NCBI RefSeq assembly: GCF_014489615.1
Contig: NZ_CP060825.1
Span: 4,536,501-4,600,500, forward strand
Direction of reading: 5' to 3'
Length of the DNA: 64,000 nucleotides
DNA from: Streptomyces genisteinicus
GTDB lineage: Bacteria > Actinomycetota > Actinomycetes > Streptomycetales > Streptomycetaceae
This document shows positions 7,669-16,879 of the stretch, piece by piece. A program made the position numbers and the translations under genes. Every line of letters starts with the position of its first letter. The stretch's first letter is position 1. A model generated the notes under the pieces. That model saw nothing but the letters and a program-made list of their open reading frames with translations. It made no database searches and was not told the DNA's origin.

Positions 7669-8856
7669 GTGACCGTCGACGACACCACTTCCGGCGCGGG
7701 CGCGCAGCAGCCGCGGGACTCCTCGTCCGGCACCGCGGGCGCGTCCTCACCGTCATCGGGCTCCCAGGGTGCCGTGCACCCTCCGCACCACGAGGTCGAC
7801 CACACGGCGGAGCCGTCCGACGACCCGCTGGCCATCCGGCTGGAACAGCTGATCCTCGGCGCCGAGCGCCGCTACACCCCCTTCCAGGCCGCCCGCACCG
7901 CCGGTGTCTCCATGGACCTGGCCTCGCGCTTCTGGCGCGCCATGGGCTTCGCCGACATCGGCCAGGCCAAGGCCCTCACCGAGGCCGACGTGCTCGCCCT
8001 GCGGCGCCTCGCCGGTCTCGTGGAGGCGGGGCTGCTCAGCGAGCCGATGGCGATCCAGGTGGCCCGGTCCACCGGACAGACCACCGCCCGGCTGGCCGAG
8101 TGGCAGATCGACTCGTTCCTGGAGGGCCTCACCGAGCCGCCCGAGCCGGGCATGACCCGCACCGAGGTCACCTACCCCCTGGTCGAGCTGCTGCTGCCGG
8201 AGCTGGAGGAGTTCCTCGTCTACGTCTGGCGGCGCCAGCTCGCCGCCGCGACCGGCCGCGTCGTCCAGGCCGCCGACGACGAGGAGATGGTGGACCGCCG
8301 GCTGGCCGTCGGCTTCGCCGACCTCGTGGGCTTCACCCGGCTGACCCGCCGGCTGGAGGAGGAGGAACTGGGCGAGCTGGTCGAGTCGTTCGAGACCACC
8401 TGCGCCGACCTGGTCGCCGCGCACGGCGGACGGCTCATCAAGACCCTCGGCGACGAGGTCCTCTACGCGGCCGACGACGCGCGCACCGCCGCCGAGATCG
8501 CGCTCCGGCTCATCGACGCGATGACCCAGGACGAGACGATGCCGGCCCTGCGGGTGGGCATCGCCTTCGGCACCGTCACGACCCGCATGGGCGACGTGTT
8601 CGGCACGACGGTGAACCTGGCGAGCCGCCTGACGTCGATAGCGCCGAAGGACGCGGTGCTGGTGGACGGCGCCTTCGCCGAGGAGCTGATCAGGACCGGT
8701 GACGCACCCGCCTCGGAGGCGGAGGCGGCCGCCGCCGAGAAGGAGAGCGACGAGCCCTCCCCGTACCGCTACGGCCTCCAGCCGATGTGGCAGCGCCCGG
8801 TGCGCGGTCTCGGCGTGGTGGAGCCGTGGCTGCTGGGCCGCAGGCCGGCGGGGTGA
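7669..8856 (+). CDS. cya: Class III adenylate cyclase
   Basis: This 395-residue protein has a disordered first 50 residues, a helical regulatory region (about 50-205) and a class III catalytic domain (about 212-340). The metal-binding aspartates are in FADLVGFT (D218) and LGDEV (D262). The substrate residues K258 and D309 favour ATP over GTP, and N316/R320 of NLASR are the transition-state pair. No membrane segment is seen. The GTG start at 7669 has CAGGAGG upstream. The gene follows birA, as in S. coelicolor, where cAMP made by Cya affects germination and development through Crp. Confidence 0.9.
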   Translation: MTVDDTTSGAGAQQPRDSSSGTAGASSPSSGSQGAVHPPHHEVDHTAEPSDDPLAIRLEQLILGAERRYTPFQAARTAGVSMDLASRFWRAMGFADIGQAKALTEADVLALRRLAGLVEAGLLSEPMAIQVARSTGQTTARLAEWQIDSFLEGLTEPPEPGMTRTEVTYPLVELLLPELEEFLVYVWRRQLAAATGRVVQAADDEEMVDRRLAVGFADLVGFTRLTRRLEEEELGELVESFETTCADLVAAHGGRLIKTLGDEVLYAADDARTAAEIALRLIDAMTQDETMPALRVGIAFGTVTTRMGDVFGTTVNLASRLTSIAPKDAVLVDGAFAEELIRTGDAPASEAEAAAAEKESDEPSPYRYGLQPMWQRPVRGLGVVEPWLLGRRPAG

Positions 8857-9050
8857 CGGCCGGCGGCTGACGGCGGTGCGGGCCGGCGGGGGCGGGCGGT
8901 GTACGGCGCGCGGTGGTGCGGGCGGTCCGACCCACGGGTGCGTGCGCGTTCGCGGTGCCCGTGGTGTGCGGGCGGCGGCCGCCCTGGGACGGCGGGGCGC
9001 GGGGTCCTATGATCCCCGTGAACCATCGTTAACCGGGAGGGTGGGCCGTC

Positions 9051-9851
9051 ATGCCGGAGTCCGAGCAGAGGTTCGGGGAGTTCGTCGCGGTACGCAGGCA
9101 CGAGCAGGGTCACGTCGCCGAACTGGTGCTGGACCGGCCGAAGGCCATGAACGCCGTGTCCACCGGGATGGCCGCCTCCATCGGCGCGGCCTGCGCGGCG
9201 CTCGCCGCCGACCGGGACGTCCGCGTCACCGTGCTGACGTCCAGCAACGAGCGCGCCTTCTGCGTCGGCGCCGACCTGAAGGAGCGCAACTCCTTCTCGG
9301 ACGCCGACCTGGTGCGCCAGCGCCCCACGGCCCGCGGCGCCTACACCGGCGTGCTGGAACTGCCCATGCCCACCGTCGCGGCCGTGCACGGCTTCGCCCT
9401 CGGCGGCGGCTTCGAGCTGGCGCTCTCCTGCGACGTGATCGTCGCCGACGCCACCGCCGTGGTCGGCCTGCCCGAGGTCTCCGTCGGCGTCATCCCCGGC
9501 GGCGGCGGCACCCAGCTGCTGCCGCGCCGCGTCGGGGCGGCCCGCGCGGCGGAACTCGTCTTCACCGCGCGCCGGGTGGAGGCTCCGGAGGCCCGCGAGC
9601 TGGGCCTCGTCGACATCCTCGCCGACGACGCCCGCACCGATGCCCTCGCGCTGGCGGCCCGGATCGCCGTCAACTCGCCCGTCGGCCTGCGGAACGCGAA
9701 GAAGGCGATGCGGCTCGGGCAGGGGCTCGACCTGCGCGCCGGTCTGGAGGTCGAGGACGCGGCATGGCGGGCGACCGCCTTCTCCGGCGACCGCGCCGAG
9801 GGTGTCGCCGCCTTCAACGAGAAGCGCCGCCCGGCCTGGCCGGGGGAGTAG
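9051..9851 (+). CDS. Enoyl-CoA hydratase/isomerase family protein
   Basis: This 266-residue crotonase has the oxyanion-hole blocks (ERAFCVGADLKER near 66 and VHGFALGGGFELALSCDVIVA near 108). The conserved glutamate pair region (GLPEVSVGVIPGGGGTQLLPRRVG) follows at about 140. Members hydrate trans-2-enoyl-CoA in fatty-acid or branched-chain amino-acid breakdown; isomerase or other crotonase activity cannot be excluded. The ATG start is preceded by GGGAGGGTGGG. The gene stands alone on the plus strand between cya and the GGDEF gene. Confidence 0.88.
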   Translation: MPESEQRFGEFVAVRRHEQGHVAELVLDRPKAMNAVSTGMAASIGAACAALAADRDVRVTVLTSSNERAFCVGADLKERNSFSDADLVRQRPTARGAYTGVLELPMPTVAAVHGFALGGGFELALSCDVIVADATAVVGLPEVSVGVIPGGGGTQLLPRRVGAARAAELVFTARRVEAPEARELGLVDILADDARTDALALAARIAVNSPVGLRNAKKAMRLGQGLDLRAGLEVEDAAWRATAFSGDRAEGVAAFNEKRRPAWPGE

Positions 9852-10013
9852 CCGGGCAGCCCCTGGCGGCGCGGTCGCGGGGGCCGGGGCTCCGCCCGGC
9901 CGCCGCGCGGGCCCTCCGGGCCCCACGGGGCTCGTCGCGGTCGCGGGGCGGGACGGGACCCCGTGGGGACGCGTCGCAGGTCACATCGGGACAAACCTCC
10001 CTAAGCTGGGGTG

Positions 10014-11186
10014 ATGGGTGACGATCGGCGGCTGCGGTCCGTGGTGGCACTGGCGCAGGCCATGGCGGCCGCCCACACTCCCCGCGAGTCCTGGCGGGCC
10101 GCGGCGCTCGGCGCGTGCATCGCGCTGGACAGCACGTTCGGGGCGATCTCCGTCTGGGAGCGCGAGCGCGGCCTGCTGAAGGTGCTCGTCAACGCCGGGC
10201 AACGCGCCGAGGGCGAGGAGGAGTTCCCCGAGTCCGAGACGTATCCGGTGAATCGTTTCCCCGAGATCACCGAGTTCCTCCACGAACAGTGGGCGGGCGG
10301 TGGCGAGCCGGATGCCTGGGTGGAGACCGCCGACGGGCCCGCGACCGACCGCCACGGCTACTGCCACCAGCGCGTCTCCGCCCTGCGCAGACGCCGCCGC
10401 GGCTGCTGCGTCGTCGCGCCGATCGTGCTGCACGGGAGGGCCTGGGGAGAGCTCTACGTGGCCCGCCCGGTCGGCGCGCCCGTCTTCGGCCGCGAGGACG
10501 CCGACTTCGCGACCGTCCTCGCCTCCGTCGTGGCCGCCGGGATCGCCCAGACCGAACGGCTGGAGGAGGTCCGCCGGCTCGCCTTCACCGACCCGCTCAC
10601 CGGGCTCGCCAACCGCCGCGCGGTCGACAGCCGCCTGGACGAGGCGCTGGAGCGTCACCGCGCGGACGGCACCGTGGTCAGCCTGGTGGTCTGCGACCTG
10701 AACGGCCTCAAGCAGGTCAACGACACCCTGGGCCACTCCGTCGGCGACCGGTTGCTGGAGCGGTTCGGCTCGGTGCTCTCGCGCTGCGGCGCGGGGCTGC
10801 CGGGCGCCCTCGCCGCACGCCTCGGAGGCGACGAGTTCTGCCTGGTGGCCGAGGGGCCGCCCGCCGACGACGTGATCGCGGCCGCCGCCGAGCTGTGCCT
10901 GAGGGCGGGCGAGCTGGAGCTGGGCGCCGGGGTGGCCTGCGGGGTCGCCTCGACCGGCGACCCGATCGGGGAGGTGGTCTCGGGCCGCCGCCTGTTCCGG
11001 CTGGCCGACGCCGCGCAGTACCGGGCGAAGGCGGCGCGCTCGCCGGGCCCGGTCGTGGCCGGCCGGGACGGCACGGTGCTGCGCCTGGCCGACTCGCCGC
11101 CGCGCGCCCCGCAGGACCGCCGCCGCTTCCGCGACGCCACCCCGGAGGACGACGAGGAGGCCCGGGAGCCCTGGAGCGAGCCGTGA
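10014..11186 (+). CDS. GAF-GGDEF protein, probable diguanylate cyclase
   Basis: This 390-residue soluble protein has a GAF-like sensor (about 10-178) followed by a GGDEF domain (about 187-345). The active-site loop GGDEF (271-275) is intact, as are the metal-site DLNGLKQVND (from 228) and FTDPLTGLANRR (from 191). There is no EAL domain, so it should make rather than break down c-di-GMP. It is also annotated as a GGDEF protein at this place in S. coelicolor. TAAGCT (10002-10007) lies six bases before the ATG with no ribosome-binding site, which suggests a leaderless message; a GTG at 10011 is the alternative start. The C-terminal 45 residues look disordered. Confidence 0.9.
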   Translation: MGDDRRLRSVVALAQAMAAAHTPRESWRAAALGACIALDSTFGAISVWERERGLLKVLVNAGQRAEGEEEFPESETYPVNRFPEITEFLHEQWAGGGEPDAWVETADGPATDRHGYCHQRVSALRRRRRGCCVVAPIVLHGRAWGELYVARPVGAPVFGREDADFATVLASVVAAGIAQTERLEEVRRLAFTDPLTGLANRRAVDSRLDEALERHRADGTVVSLVVCDLNGLKQVNDTLGHSVGDRLLERFGSVLSRCGAGLPGALAARLGGDEFCLVAEGPPADDVIAAAAELCLRAGELELGAGVACGVASTGDPIGEVVSGRRLFRLADAAQYRAKAARSPGPVVAGRDGTVLRLADSPPRAPQDRRRFRDATPEDDEEAREPWSEP

Positions 11187-11397
11187 GGCCGGCGGCCGTC
11201 ACCCCGGGGCGCCGGGTGCGGAGGGCGGAAGGGCCGGGGGCCGTACCCCCGGAGCGCCGTCGGGGGCGCGGCAGTCCGGAGCCCGGAGCCCGGATTCCAG
11301 GGCCGGGGGCGGCGGCTCCCGGGGCCGTGCCGGCGGGGTGTTCGCGCAGGCCGGAGCGGTGCGGAGCGCGGGCGGCGGGCAGAACCGACGGGTACTG

Positions 11398-11426
11398 GTG
11401 ACAGGTTGAGATTCAGTCCGTACGCT
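11398..11426 (+). promoter_or_regulatory. hutH promoter giving a leaderless transcript
   Basis: GTGACA (11398-11403) and TACGCT (11421-11426) are 17 bases apart, a good vegetative-type promoter. The hutH ATG begins eight bases after the -10 box, so the message probably starts at or one base before the ATG. Confidence 0.65.
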
Positions 11427-11433
11427 TCTGAAT

Positions 11434-12981
11434 ATGGATATGCACACTGTCGTGGTGGGGACGTCCGGCACCACCGCCGACGACGTCGTCGCCGTCGCCC
11501 GCCAGGGCGCCCGCGTCGAGATCGCCGCCGAAGCCGTCACCGCGCTCGCCGCGGCCCGTGCCGTCGTGGACGCCCTGGCCGCCAAGCCCGAGCCCGTCTA
11601 CGGCGTCTCCACCGGATTCGGCGCCCTCGCCACCCGGCACATCAGCCCCGAGCTGCGGGGCCGGCTCCAGCGCAACATCGTCCGCTCGCACGCCGCCGGC
11701 ATGGGCCCGCGCGTCGAGCGCGAGGTCGTGCGCGCGCTGATGTTCCTGCGCCTGAAGACCCTCTGCTCCGGCCGCACCGGCGTACGCCCCGAGGTCGCGC
11801 AGACCATGGCCGACCTGCTGAACGCCGGCATCACGCCCGTCGTCCACGAATACGGATCCCTCGGCTGCTCCGGCGACCTCGCACCCCTCTCGCACTGCGC
11901 CCTGGCCCTCATGGGCGAGGGCGACGCGGAGGGCCCCGACGGCACGGTCCGGCCCGCCGGCGAACTCCTCGCCGCCCACGGCATCCAGCCGGTCGAACTC
12001 CGCGAGAAGGAGGGCCTCGCCCTCCTCAACGGCACCGACGGCATGCTCGGCATGCTGATCATGGCCCTCGCCGACCTCGAACGGCTCTACACGTCCGCCG
12101 ACATCACCGCCGCCCTCTCCCTGGAGGCCCTGCTCGGCACCGCGCGCGTCCTCGCGCCCGAACTGCACGCCATCCGGCCGCACCCCGGCCAGGGCGCCTC
12201 CGCGGCCAACATGCTCGCCGTCCTGGAGGGCTCCGGCCTCACCGGCCACTTCCAGGAGGAGGAGGCGCCGCGCGTCCAGGACGCCTACTCGGTGCGCTGC
12301 GCCCCGCAGGTCGCGGGCGCGGGCCGGGACACCATGGCCCACGCCCGCCTCGTCGCCGACCGCGAGCTGGCCTCCGCCGTCGACAACCCCGTCGTGCTGC
12401 CCGACGGCCGCGTCGAGTCCAACGGCAACTTCCACGGCGCGCCCGTCGCCTACGTGCTCGACTTCCTCGCCGTCGCCGCCGCGGACCTCGGCTCCATCGC
12501 CGAGCGCCGTACCGACCGGCTGCTCGACAAGAACCGCTCCCACGGCCTGCCGCCGTTCCTCGCGGACGACGCGGGCGTCGACTCCGGGCTGATGATCGCC
12601 CAGTACACGCAGGCCGCCCTGGTCAGCGAGATGAAGCGGCTCGCGGTCCCGGCGTCGGCCGACTCCATCCCCTCCTCCGCCATGCAGGAGGACCACGTCT
12701 CCATGGGCTGGTCCGCCGCGCGCAAGCTGCGCACGGCGATCGGCAACCTCAACCGGATCGTCGCCGTCGAGCTGTACGCGGCCACCCGGGCCATCGAGCT
12801 GCGCCGCCACCTGACCCCGGCCCCGGCATCCCGGGCCGCCATCGAGGCTTTGCGGGCCGCGGGCGTCGAGGGCCCCGGCCCGGACCGCTTCCTCGCCCCC
12901 GACCTGGACGCCGCGGACGCCTTCGTGCGGGACGGGAAGCTCCTCGCGGCCGTGGAGCAGGTCACGGGGCCCCTGGCCTGA
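11434..12981 (+). CDS. hutH: Histidine ammonia-lyase
   Basis: This 515-residue protein has the aromatic ammonia-lyase core YGSLGCSGDLAPLSH around residues 140-154, plus YGVSTGFG near 56 and the downstream QEDHVSMG region. It turns histidine into urocanate, the first step of histidine use. The three residues that would form the MIO cofactor are Cys-Ser-Gly (145-147) instead of the usual Ala-Ser-Gly. The gene is monocistronic, with a promoter that appears to start transcription at the ATG and a hairpin after the stop. The other hut genes are not in the window. Confidence 0.95.
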   Translation: MDMHTVVVGTSGTTADDVVAVARQGARVEIAAEAVTALAAARAVVDALAAKPEPVYGVSTGFGALATRHISPELRGRLQRNIVRSHAAGMGPRVEREVVRALMFLRLKTLCSGRTGVRPEVAQTMADLLNAGITPVVHEYGSLGCSGDLAPLSHCALALMGEGDAEGPDGTVRPAGELLAAHGIQPVELREKEGLALLNGTDGMLGMLIMALADLERLYTSADITAALSLEALLGTARVLAPELHAIRPHPGQGASAANMLAVLEGSGLTGHFQEEEAPRVQDAYSVRCAPQVAGAGRDTMAHARLVADRELASAVDNPVVLPDGRVESNGNFHGAPVAYVLDFLAVAAADLGSIAERRTDRLLDKNRSHGLPPFLADDAGVDSGLMIAQYTQAALVSEMKRLAVPASADSIPSSAMQEDHVSMGWSAARKLRTAIGNLNRIVAVELYAATRAIELRRHLTPAPASRAAIEALRAAGVEGPGPDRFLAPDLDAADAFVRDGKLLAAVEQVTGPLA

Positions 12982-13006
12982 CCCCGGGGCGCCGCACACC
13001 CCGCCA

Positions 13007-13039
13007 CCGCCCCGGCCCGCGTCACGCGGACCGGGGCGG
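13007..13039. terminator. Terminator-like hairpin after hutH
   Basis: CCGCCCCGG-c-CCGCG pairs with CGCGG-a-CCGGGGCGG across a tca loop. It lies between the convergent hutH and LAxTG-protein genes and could serve both. Confidence 0.7.
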
Positions 13040-13054
13040 ACGCCGCCGGTGGCC

Positions 13055-13372
13055 TCAGGCGGAGCGTGGGGCGCCCGAGCGGCCCCGGAGCGCCTCCGCG
13101 CCGCCGCGGCGCACCGAGTACGCCACGAAGCCCGCACCGGCCACGAGGAAGGCCGAGCCGCCGATCACGTACGGCGTGGTGTCCACGCCCGCGCCCGTGT
13201 CCGCCAGGCGCAGTTCCTCGGCGGCCGCCCGGGCCGCCGCGGAGGTGTCGGCCGCCCGGTCCGGGCCGCCCTGTCTCTCGGGGGTCGCGTTGGCCGAGGG
13301 GACGAACCACAGCGCGCAGAGCAGGCTCCCTGCGGCGGTCGCGGTCAGCAGCGGTCGACGTGCGACGGACAC
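13055..13372 (-). CDS. Small LAxTG sortase substrate, cell-wall anchored
   Basis: This 105-residue protein has a signal peptide (basic MSVARR, hydrophobic 10-25, cleavage near SANA at 29) and a short Ala-rich mature part. The C-terminal sorting signal is complete: LADTG (56-60), a hydrophobic span (about 67-86) and a basic tail beginning RR. LAxTG is the motif used by Streptomyces class E sortases, so the product should be linked to peptidoglycan. Only about 25 residues remain between signal peptidase and sortase sites, very short for such a protein. The GTG start at 13372 has AAGGAG upstream. The function is unknown. Confidence 0.8.
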   Translation of the reverse strand: MSVARRPLLTATAAGSLLCALWFVPSANATPERQGGPDRAADTSAAARAAAEELRLADTGAGVDTTPYVIGGSAFLVAGAGFVAYSVRRGGAEALRGRSGAPRSA

Positions 13373-13481
13373 GAACTCGATCTCCTTCGAGACTTCGCCG
13401 AATCGGTGGGCGCGTCGATGCTAGTGAACGCAGCGGGTCGGGGGAAAGCCGCGGGCGTCCGGCCCCCTACGCTCCGGTCCC

Positions 13482-13904
13482 ATGAGCACTTCTGAGACAT
13501 CACGGTTCGTGCGCCTGCGGGTGGAGCTGGTGCTGGAGATCGAGGACCCCGAAGCCCTCACGGGCGCCGCGCTGGAGCGGATCGCCGCGGACGAGTTCAT
13601 GCCCGACGAGGAGCGCGCGCACGCCCGCTCCTCGGTGCGCGAGGACGAGGCGGAGGCGCTGGCGTATCTCGTCGACCCCTTCGACCTGGTCGCCGAGGTG
13701 CCCGGCGTGGACCTGGCCCAGGCCTCGTGGAGCAGTGAGCAGATCGACTACGACCCGGACGACGAGGAGTGGGACCTCGACGACGACGCCTCGGACGACG
13801 GCTACGACGACGAGGACGGGGACGACGAGGACCGGGACGACGAGCGGGGCGACGGGACCGGCGGCGAGGAAGCGGAGGAGGGTGACGCGGCACGCGTCCG
13901 ATGA
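13482..13904 (+). CDS. Acidic protein with Asp/Glu-rich tail
   Basis: This 140-residue protein has a folded-looking N-terminal part (about 1-90, beginning SRFVRLRVELVLEIEDPEAL). After it comes a tail of mostly Asp, Glu and Gly that is surely disordered and strongly negative. No domain was recognised. TACGCT at 13468-13473 lies eight bases before the ATG and no ribosome-binding site is seen, so the message may be leaderless. The gene is divergent from the LAxTG gene (109-base gap). The charge suggests binding of cations or a basic partner, but this is speculation. Confidence 0.75.
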   Translation: MSTSETSRFVRLRVELVLEIEDPEALTGAALERIAADEFMPDEERAHARSSVREDEAEALAYLVDPFDLVAEVPGVDLAQASWSSEQIDYDPDDEEWDLDDDASDDGYDDEDGDDEDRDDERGDGTGGEEAEEGDAARVR

Positions 13905-14269
13905 GCACCTGCGCCGTGCCGGACCCGGTACGGTCCCGGGTCCGGCACGGGGGATGATGGAGGAGGGCGCGCGGCACGCCGCGGGCCCCGCGGGCGGCAG
14001 GCCCCGCCCCGGCGGCCGATCGGCACGCATCGGATCCGGATCGTCGGGCAGGCGAACCGGAGGCCCACCGGTCGCGTGCCTCACATATGGGGGCTCCGCC
14101 GCAACCGGCGGGCCGCGGGCCGCGTCGATCAGATCGACGGGGTGCACGGCCGGACTGTGTCGGGAGTCACGCCGGCGGCAGTGAACTTGCCCACATCCCT
14201 TGCGGATGGGGAACCGGATGCCCCGTTATGGGGATTGTCCGTAGTAGACGGTCAGGGGAATCGGCGACG
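13905..14269. other. Intergenic region with hairpin and L,D-transpeptidase leader
   Basis: This 365-base gap contains a terminator hairpin (13916-13948), a CACATATGGGGG motif at 14082-14093 similar to the repeats before pckA, and the leader of the L,D-transpeptidase gene. I find no coding region in it. Confidence 0.5.
13916..13948 (+). terminator. Terminator hairpin
   Basis: A perfect 13-bp stem (GTGCCGGACCCGG with CCGGGTCCGGCAC) and seven-base loop lies 12 bases after the stop of the acidic-protein gene. Confidence 0.75.
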
Positions 14270-15535
14270 ATGGAGAAGCGTGTGATGACGGACAGCAAGC
14301 GGCGCAAGGGCCTCATGGTCGCGTCCGCGGTCCTCGGTGGCGTAATGGTGCTTTCCGCCTGCAGCGACGGCGGCAAGGAAGCCGGCTCCGCCGAGAGCTC
14401 GAAGGCGTCGCAGGCGCAGGTGGACGAGGCCGCAGCGAAGGAGGTCTCCAAGGCGCGAATAGCGATCTCGCCGAAGAACGGCTCCGACAACGCCAGCATC
14501 AACAACGCCGCCAAGGTCACCGTCACCGACGGCACCCTCACCGAGGTCACCATGACCACGGCCGACGGCGACCCCGTCGAGGGCACCCTGGCGGGCGACG
14601 GCAAGAGCTGGAAGCCGGCCGCCCCGCTGAAGCGCTCCACCACCTACAAGATCGCCGCCACGGCGAAGGACTCCGCGGGCCTGGAGGCCCACGAGAACTC
14701 CTCCTTCACCACCGTGTCGCCCGACAACAGCTTCATCGGCAACTTCACGCCCGAGGACGGTTCCACCGTCGGCGTCGGCATGCCGGTCTCGCTCAACTTC
14801 AACAAGGCGATCACCGACCGCAAGGCCGTCCAGTCCGGCATCACGGTCACCTCCAGCACCGGCCAGGAGGTCGTCGGGCACTGGTTCAGCAACCAGCGCC
14901 TCGACTTCCGCCCCGACCAGTACTGGACCGAGGGCTCCACGGTCACGCTGAAGCTCGCCCTGGACGGCGTCGAGGGCGCGGACGGCGTCTACGGCGTCCA
15001 GCAGAAGACCGTCACCTTCAAGATCGGCCGCAACCAGGTCTCCACCGTCGACGTCGCCACCAAGACGATGACGGTCACCCAGGACGGCAAGACGGTCAAG
15101 ACGATCCCGATCTCCGCCGGTTCGCCGGAGAACCCGACCTACAACGGCCAGATGGTGATCTCCGAGAAGTTCAAGGAGACCCGGATGAACGGCGCCACGG
15201 TCGGCTTCACCGACGACGACGGCAAGGGCGAGTACGACATCAAGGACGTCCCGCACGCCATGCGGCTGTCCACCTCCGGCACCTTCATCCACGGCAACTA
15301 CTGGGGCGCCGACTCCGTCTTCGGCAGCGCCAACACCAGCCACGGCTGCGTCGGCCTGAACGACGTCAAGGGCGCCGGCGACCCGAAGCAGGCCGCCGCG
15401 TGGTTCTACGACAACTCGCTCCTCGGCGACGTCGTCATCGTCAAGAACTCCAAGGACAAGGTGATCCAGCCCGACAACGGCCTCAACGGCTGGAACATGG
15501 CCTGGTCGCAGTGGAAGGCCGGCTCCGCCGTCTGA
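14270..15535 (+). CDS. L,D-transpeptidase lipoprotein with Ig-like domains
   Basis: This 421-residue protein has a lipoprotein signal (KRRKGLMVAS, then VMVLSACSD with the lipobox Cys). Two Ig-like domains (about 60-260) are followed by a YkuD catalytic domain whose active site reads FIHGNYWG...SHGCVGLND, with the nucleophile Cys in HGC. In the family such enzymes make 3-3 cross-links in peptidoglycan outside the membrane. Two starts are possible, ATG 14270 (AGGGGA upstream) and ATG 14285 (GGAG upstream); I use the first. The same architecture is known for S. coelicolor SCO4934. A strong hairpin follows. Confidence 0.9.
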   Translation: MEKRVMTDSKRRKGLMVASAVLGGVMVLSACSDGGKEAGSAESSKASQAQVDEAAAKEVSKARIAISPKNGSDNASINNAAKVTVTDGTLTEVTMTTADGDPVEGTLAGDGKSWKPAAPLKRSTTYKIAATAKDSAGLEAHENSSFTTVSPDNSFIGNFTPEDGSTVGVGMPVSLNFNKAITDRKAVQSGITVTSSTGQEVVGHWFSNQRLDFRPDQYWTEGSTVTLKLALDGVEGADGVYGVQQKTVTFKIGRNQVSTVDVATKTMTVTQDGKTVKTIPISAGSPENPTYNGQMVISEKFKETRMNGATVGFTDDDGKGEYDIKDVPHAMRLSTSGTFIHGNYWGADSVFGSANTSHGCVGLNDVKGAGDPKQAAAWFYDNSLLGDVVIVKNSKDKVIQPDNGLNGWNMAWSQWKAGSAV

Positions 15536-15556
15536 TCCCCTCGGCATCCCCTTCGC

Positions 15557-15593
15557 GAAGGCGGCGGTCCCGTGCACCGGGCCCGCCGCCTTC
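15557..15593 (+). terminator. Terminator hairpin after L,D-transpeptidase gene
   Basis: GAAGGCGGCGG pairs with CCGCCGCCTTC around a 15-base loop, 21 bases after the stop codon. Confidence 0.75.
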
Positions 15594-15699
15594 GGCGTGC
15601 CGGGGCCGTGAACCCCGCCGTCCTCCGGGCCCTCCCCGGCCGTCCGCCCACCCCGAAAACCACCTGCGCCGCCCGGACACCCGACGTACCGTCCACCGC

Positions 15700-16716
15700 A
15701 TGACCGTCACCCGCCTGCCCGCCGCCCCCACCGACGCGGACGTCGACCACTGGCACGCGGTCCTGCGCGCCGCCCATCTGCACGACCTTCCGGCGGGCGT
15801 GCCGGCCCCCTCCCGCACCGACAGCGCCGGAAAGCTGCGCAAGCCCTCCGCCCGCACCCGGACCGTCCACCTCGCCGTGCCCGCCGAGGGCGGCGACGGA
15901 TACGACGGCGTGGCCACGCTGGTGCTCTTCGCCGAGGCGGACAACCGCCACACCGCGTACCTCGACGTCCTCGCCGTCCACCCGCGCGCCAGGAAGCGCG
16001 GCACCGGATCGGCGCTGTGGCAGGCCGTCCACGCCGAACTCGCCGCGGACGGACGCCGGTCGGTGTCCACCCTCGTCGAAACCGGCGGACCCGGAGAGGA
16101 GTTCGCCCGCGCCCGCGGCTTCGAGAACGCCCTGCCCCTGGCCTGGTACGTCCAGGACCTCGCCGCCGCCCTCGACGGCCACCCGGAACCGCCCGGACTG
16201 CCCGGGGGATACGCGTACGCCCACTGGTCCGGCGTCGTACCCGACCCGCTGGCCGACGTCTTCGCCCGCGCCCACGGCGACATGGCGGACGCCCCGGTGG
16301 GCGACCTCGAACAGGCCGCACCCGCCTGGGACGCGGACCGGGTGCGGGCCGCCGCCCGCGTCGTCGGGGAACGCGGCGGCGCGATCCACACGGCCGCGAT
16401 CCTGCACACCCCGACGGACTCCGTGGCCGCCTACACCGAGGTCGTGCTGCGCGACCCCGCGGACACCCGCGCGCTCCAGTACGACACCGTCGTCGTCCCC
16501 GCCCACCGCGGACGCGGACTCGGACGGGCCGTCAAGCGCCACCTGATGGGCGTCCTCGCCGCCGAACGTCCCGGGCTGCGCGAGATCGCCACGACCGTCG
16601 CCGACGAGAACGGCCCCATGCTGGCCGTCAACGAGCGCCTCGGCTACCGGCACGAACGCAGCGTCGGCTACTTCCAGGCCACCGTGCGGGACACCCGGCC
16701 CCCGGCCCCGCGCTAG
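15700..16716 (+). CDS. Tandem GNAT acetyltransferase
   Basis: This 338-residue protein has two GNAT folds. The first (about 55-150) has the acetyl-CoA loop region LDVLAVHPRARKRGTGSALW. The second (about 190-330) has VVVPAHRGRGLGRAVKRHLM and ends with NERLGYRHERSVGYF. The layout recalls mycothiol synthase and other double GNAT proteins, but the sequence is not obviously MshD and the substrate is unknown. No ribosome-binding site precedes ATG 15700. TACCGT (15687-15692) lies seven bases upstream, so it may be leaderless. The upstream frame is open but lies inside the preceding gene and its hairpin. Confidence 0.85.
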   Translation: MTVTRLPAAPTDADVDHWHAVLRAAHLHDLPAGVPAPSRTDSAGKLRKPSARTRTVHLAVPAEGGDGYDGVATLVLFAEADNRHTAYLDVLAVHPRARKRGTGSALWQAVHAELAADGRRSVSTLVETGGPGEEFARARGFENALPLAWYVQDLAAALDGHPEPPGLPGGYAYAHWSGVVPDPLADVFARAHGDMADAPVGDLEQAAPAWDADRVRAAARVVGERGGAIHTAAILHTPTDSVAAYTEVVLRDPADTRALQYDTVVVPAHRGRGLGRAVKRHLMGVLAAERPGLREIATTVADENGPMLAVNERLGYRHERSVGYFQATVRDTRPPAPR

Positions 16717-16879
16717 CCGCCGGGGACCCTCCGTCCTGCCCCGGCCCCGCGCCGGTCTCCCGGGCCGCCCGGGCGCCCGCAGCCCGGGACACCTCCCTGG
16801 CCGCCCCGGCCACCACGCCCGTCACGGGGCCGCGGACGGCCTGTACACGGGCGGCGGATGAACCGGCCCGCGGCCCGCC

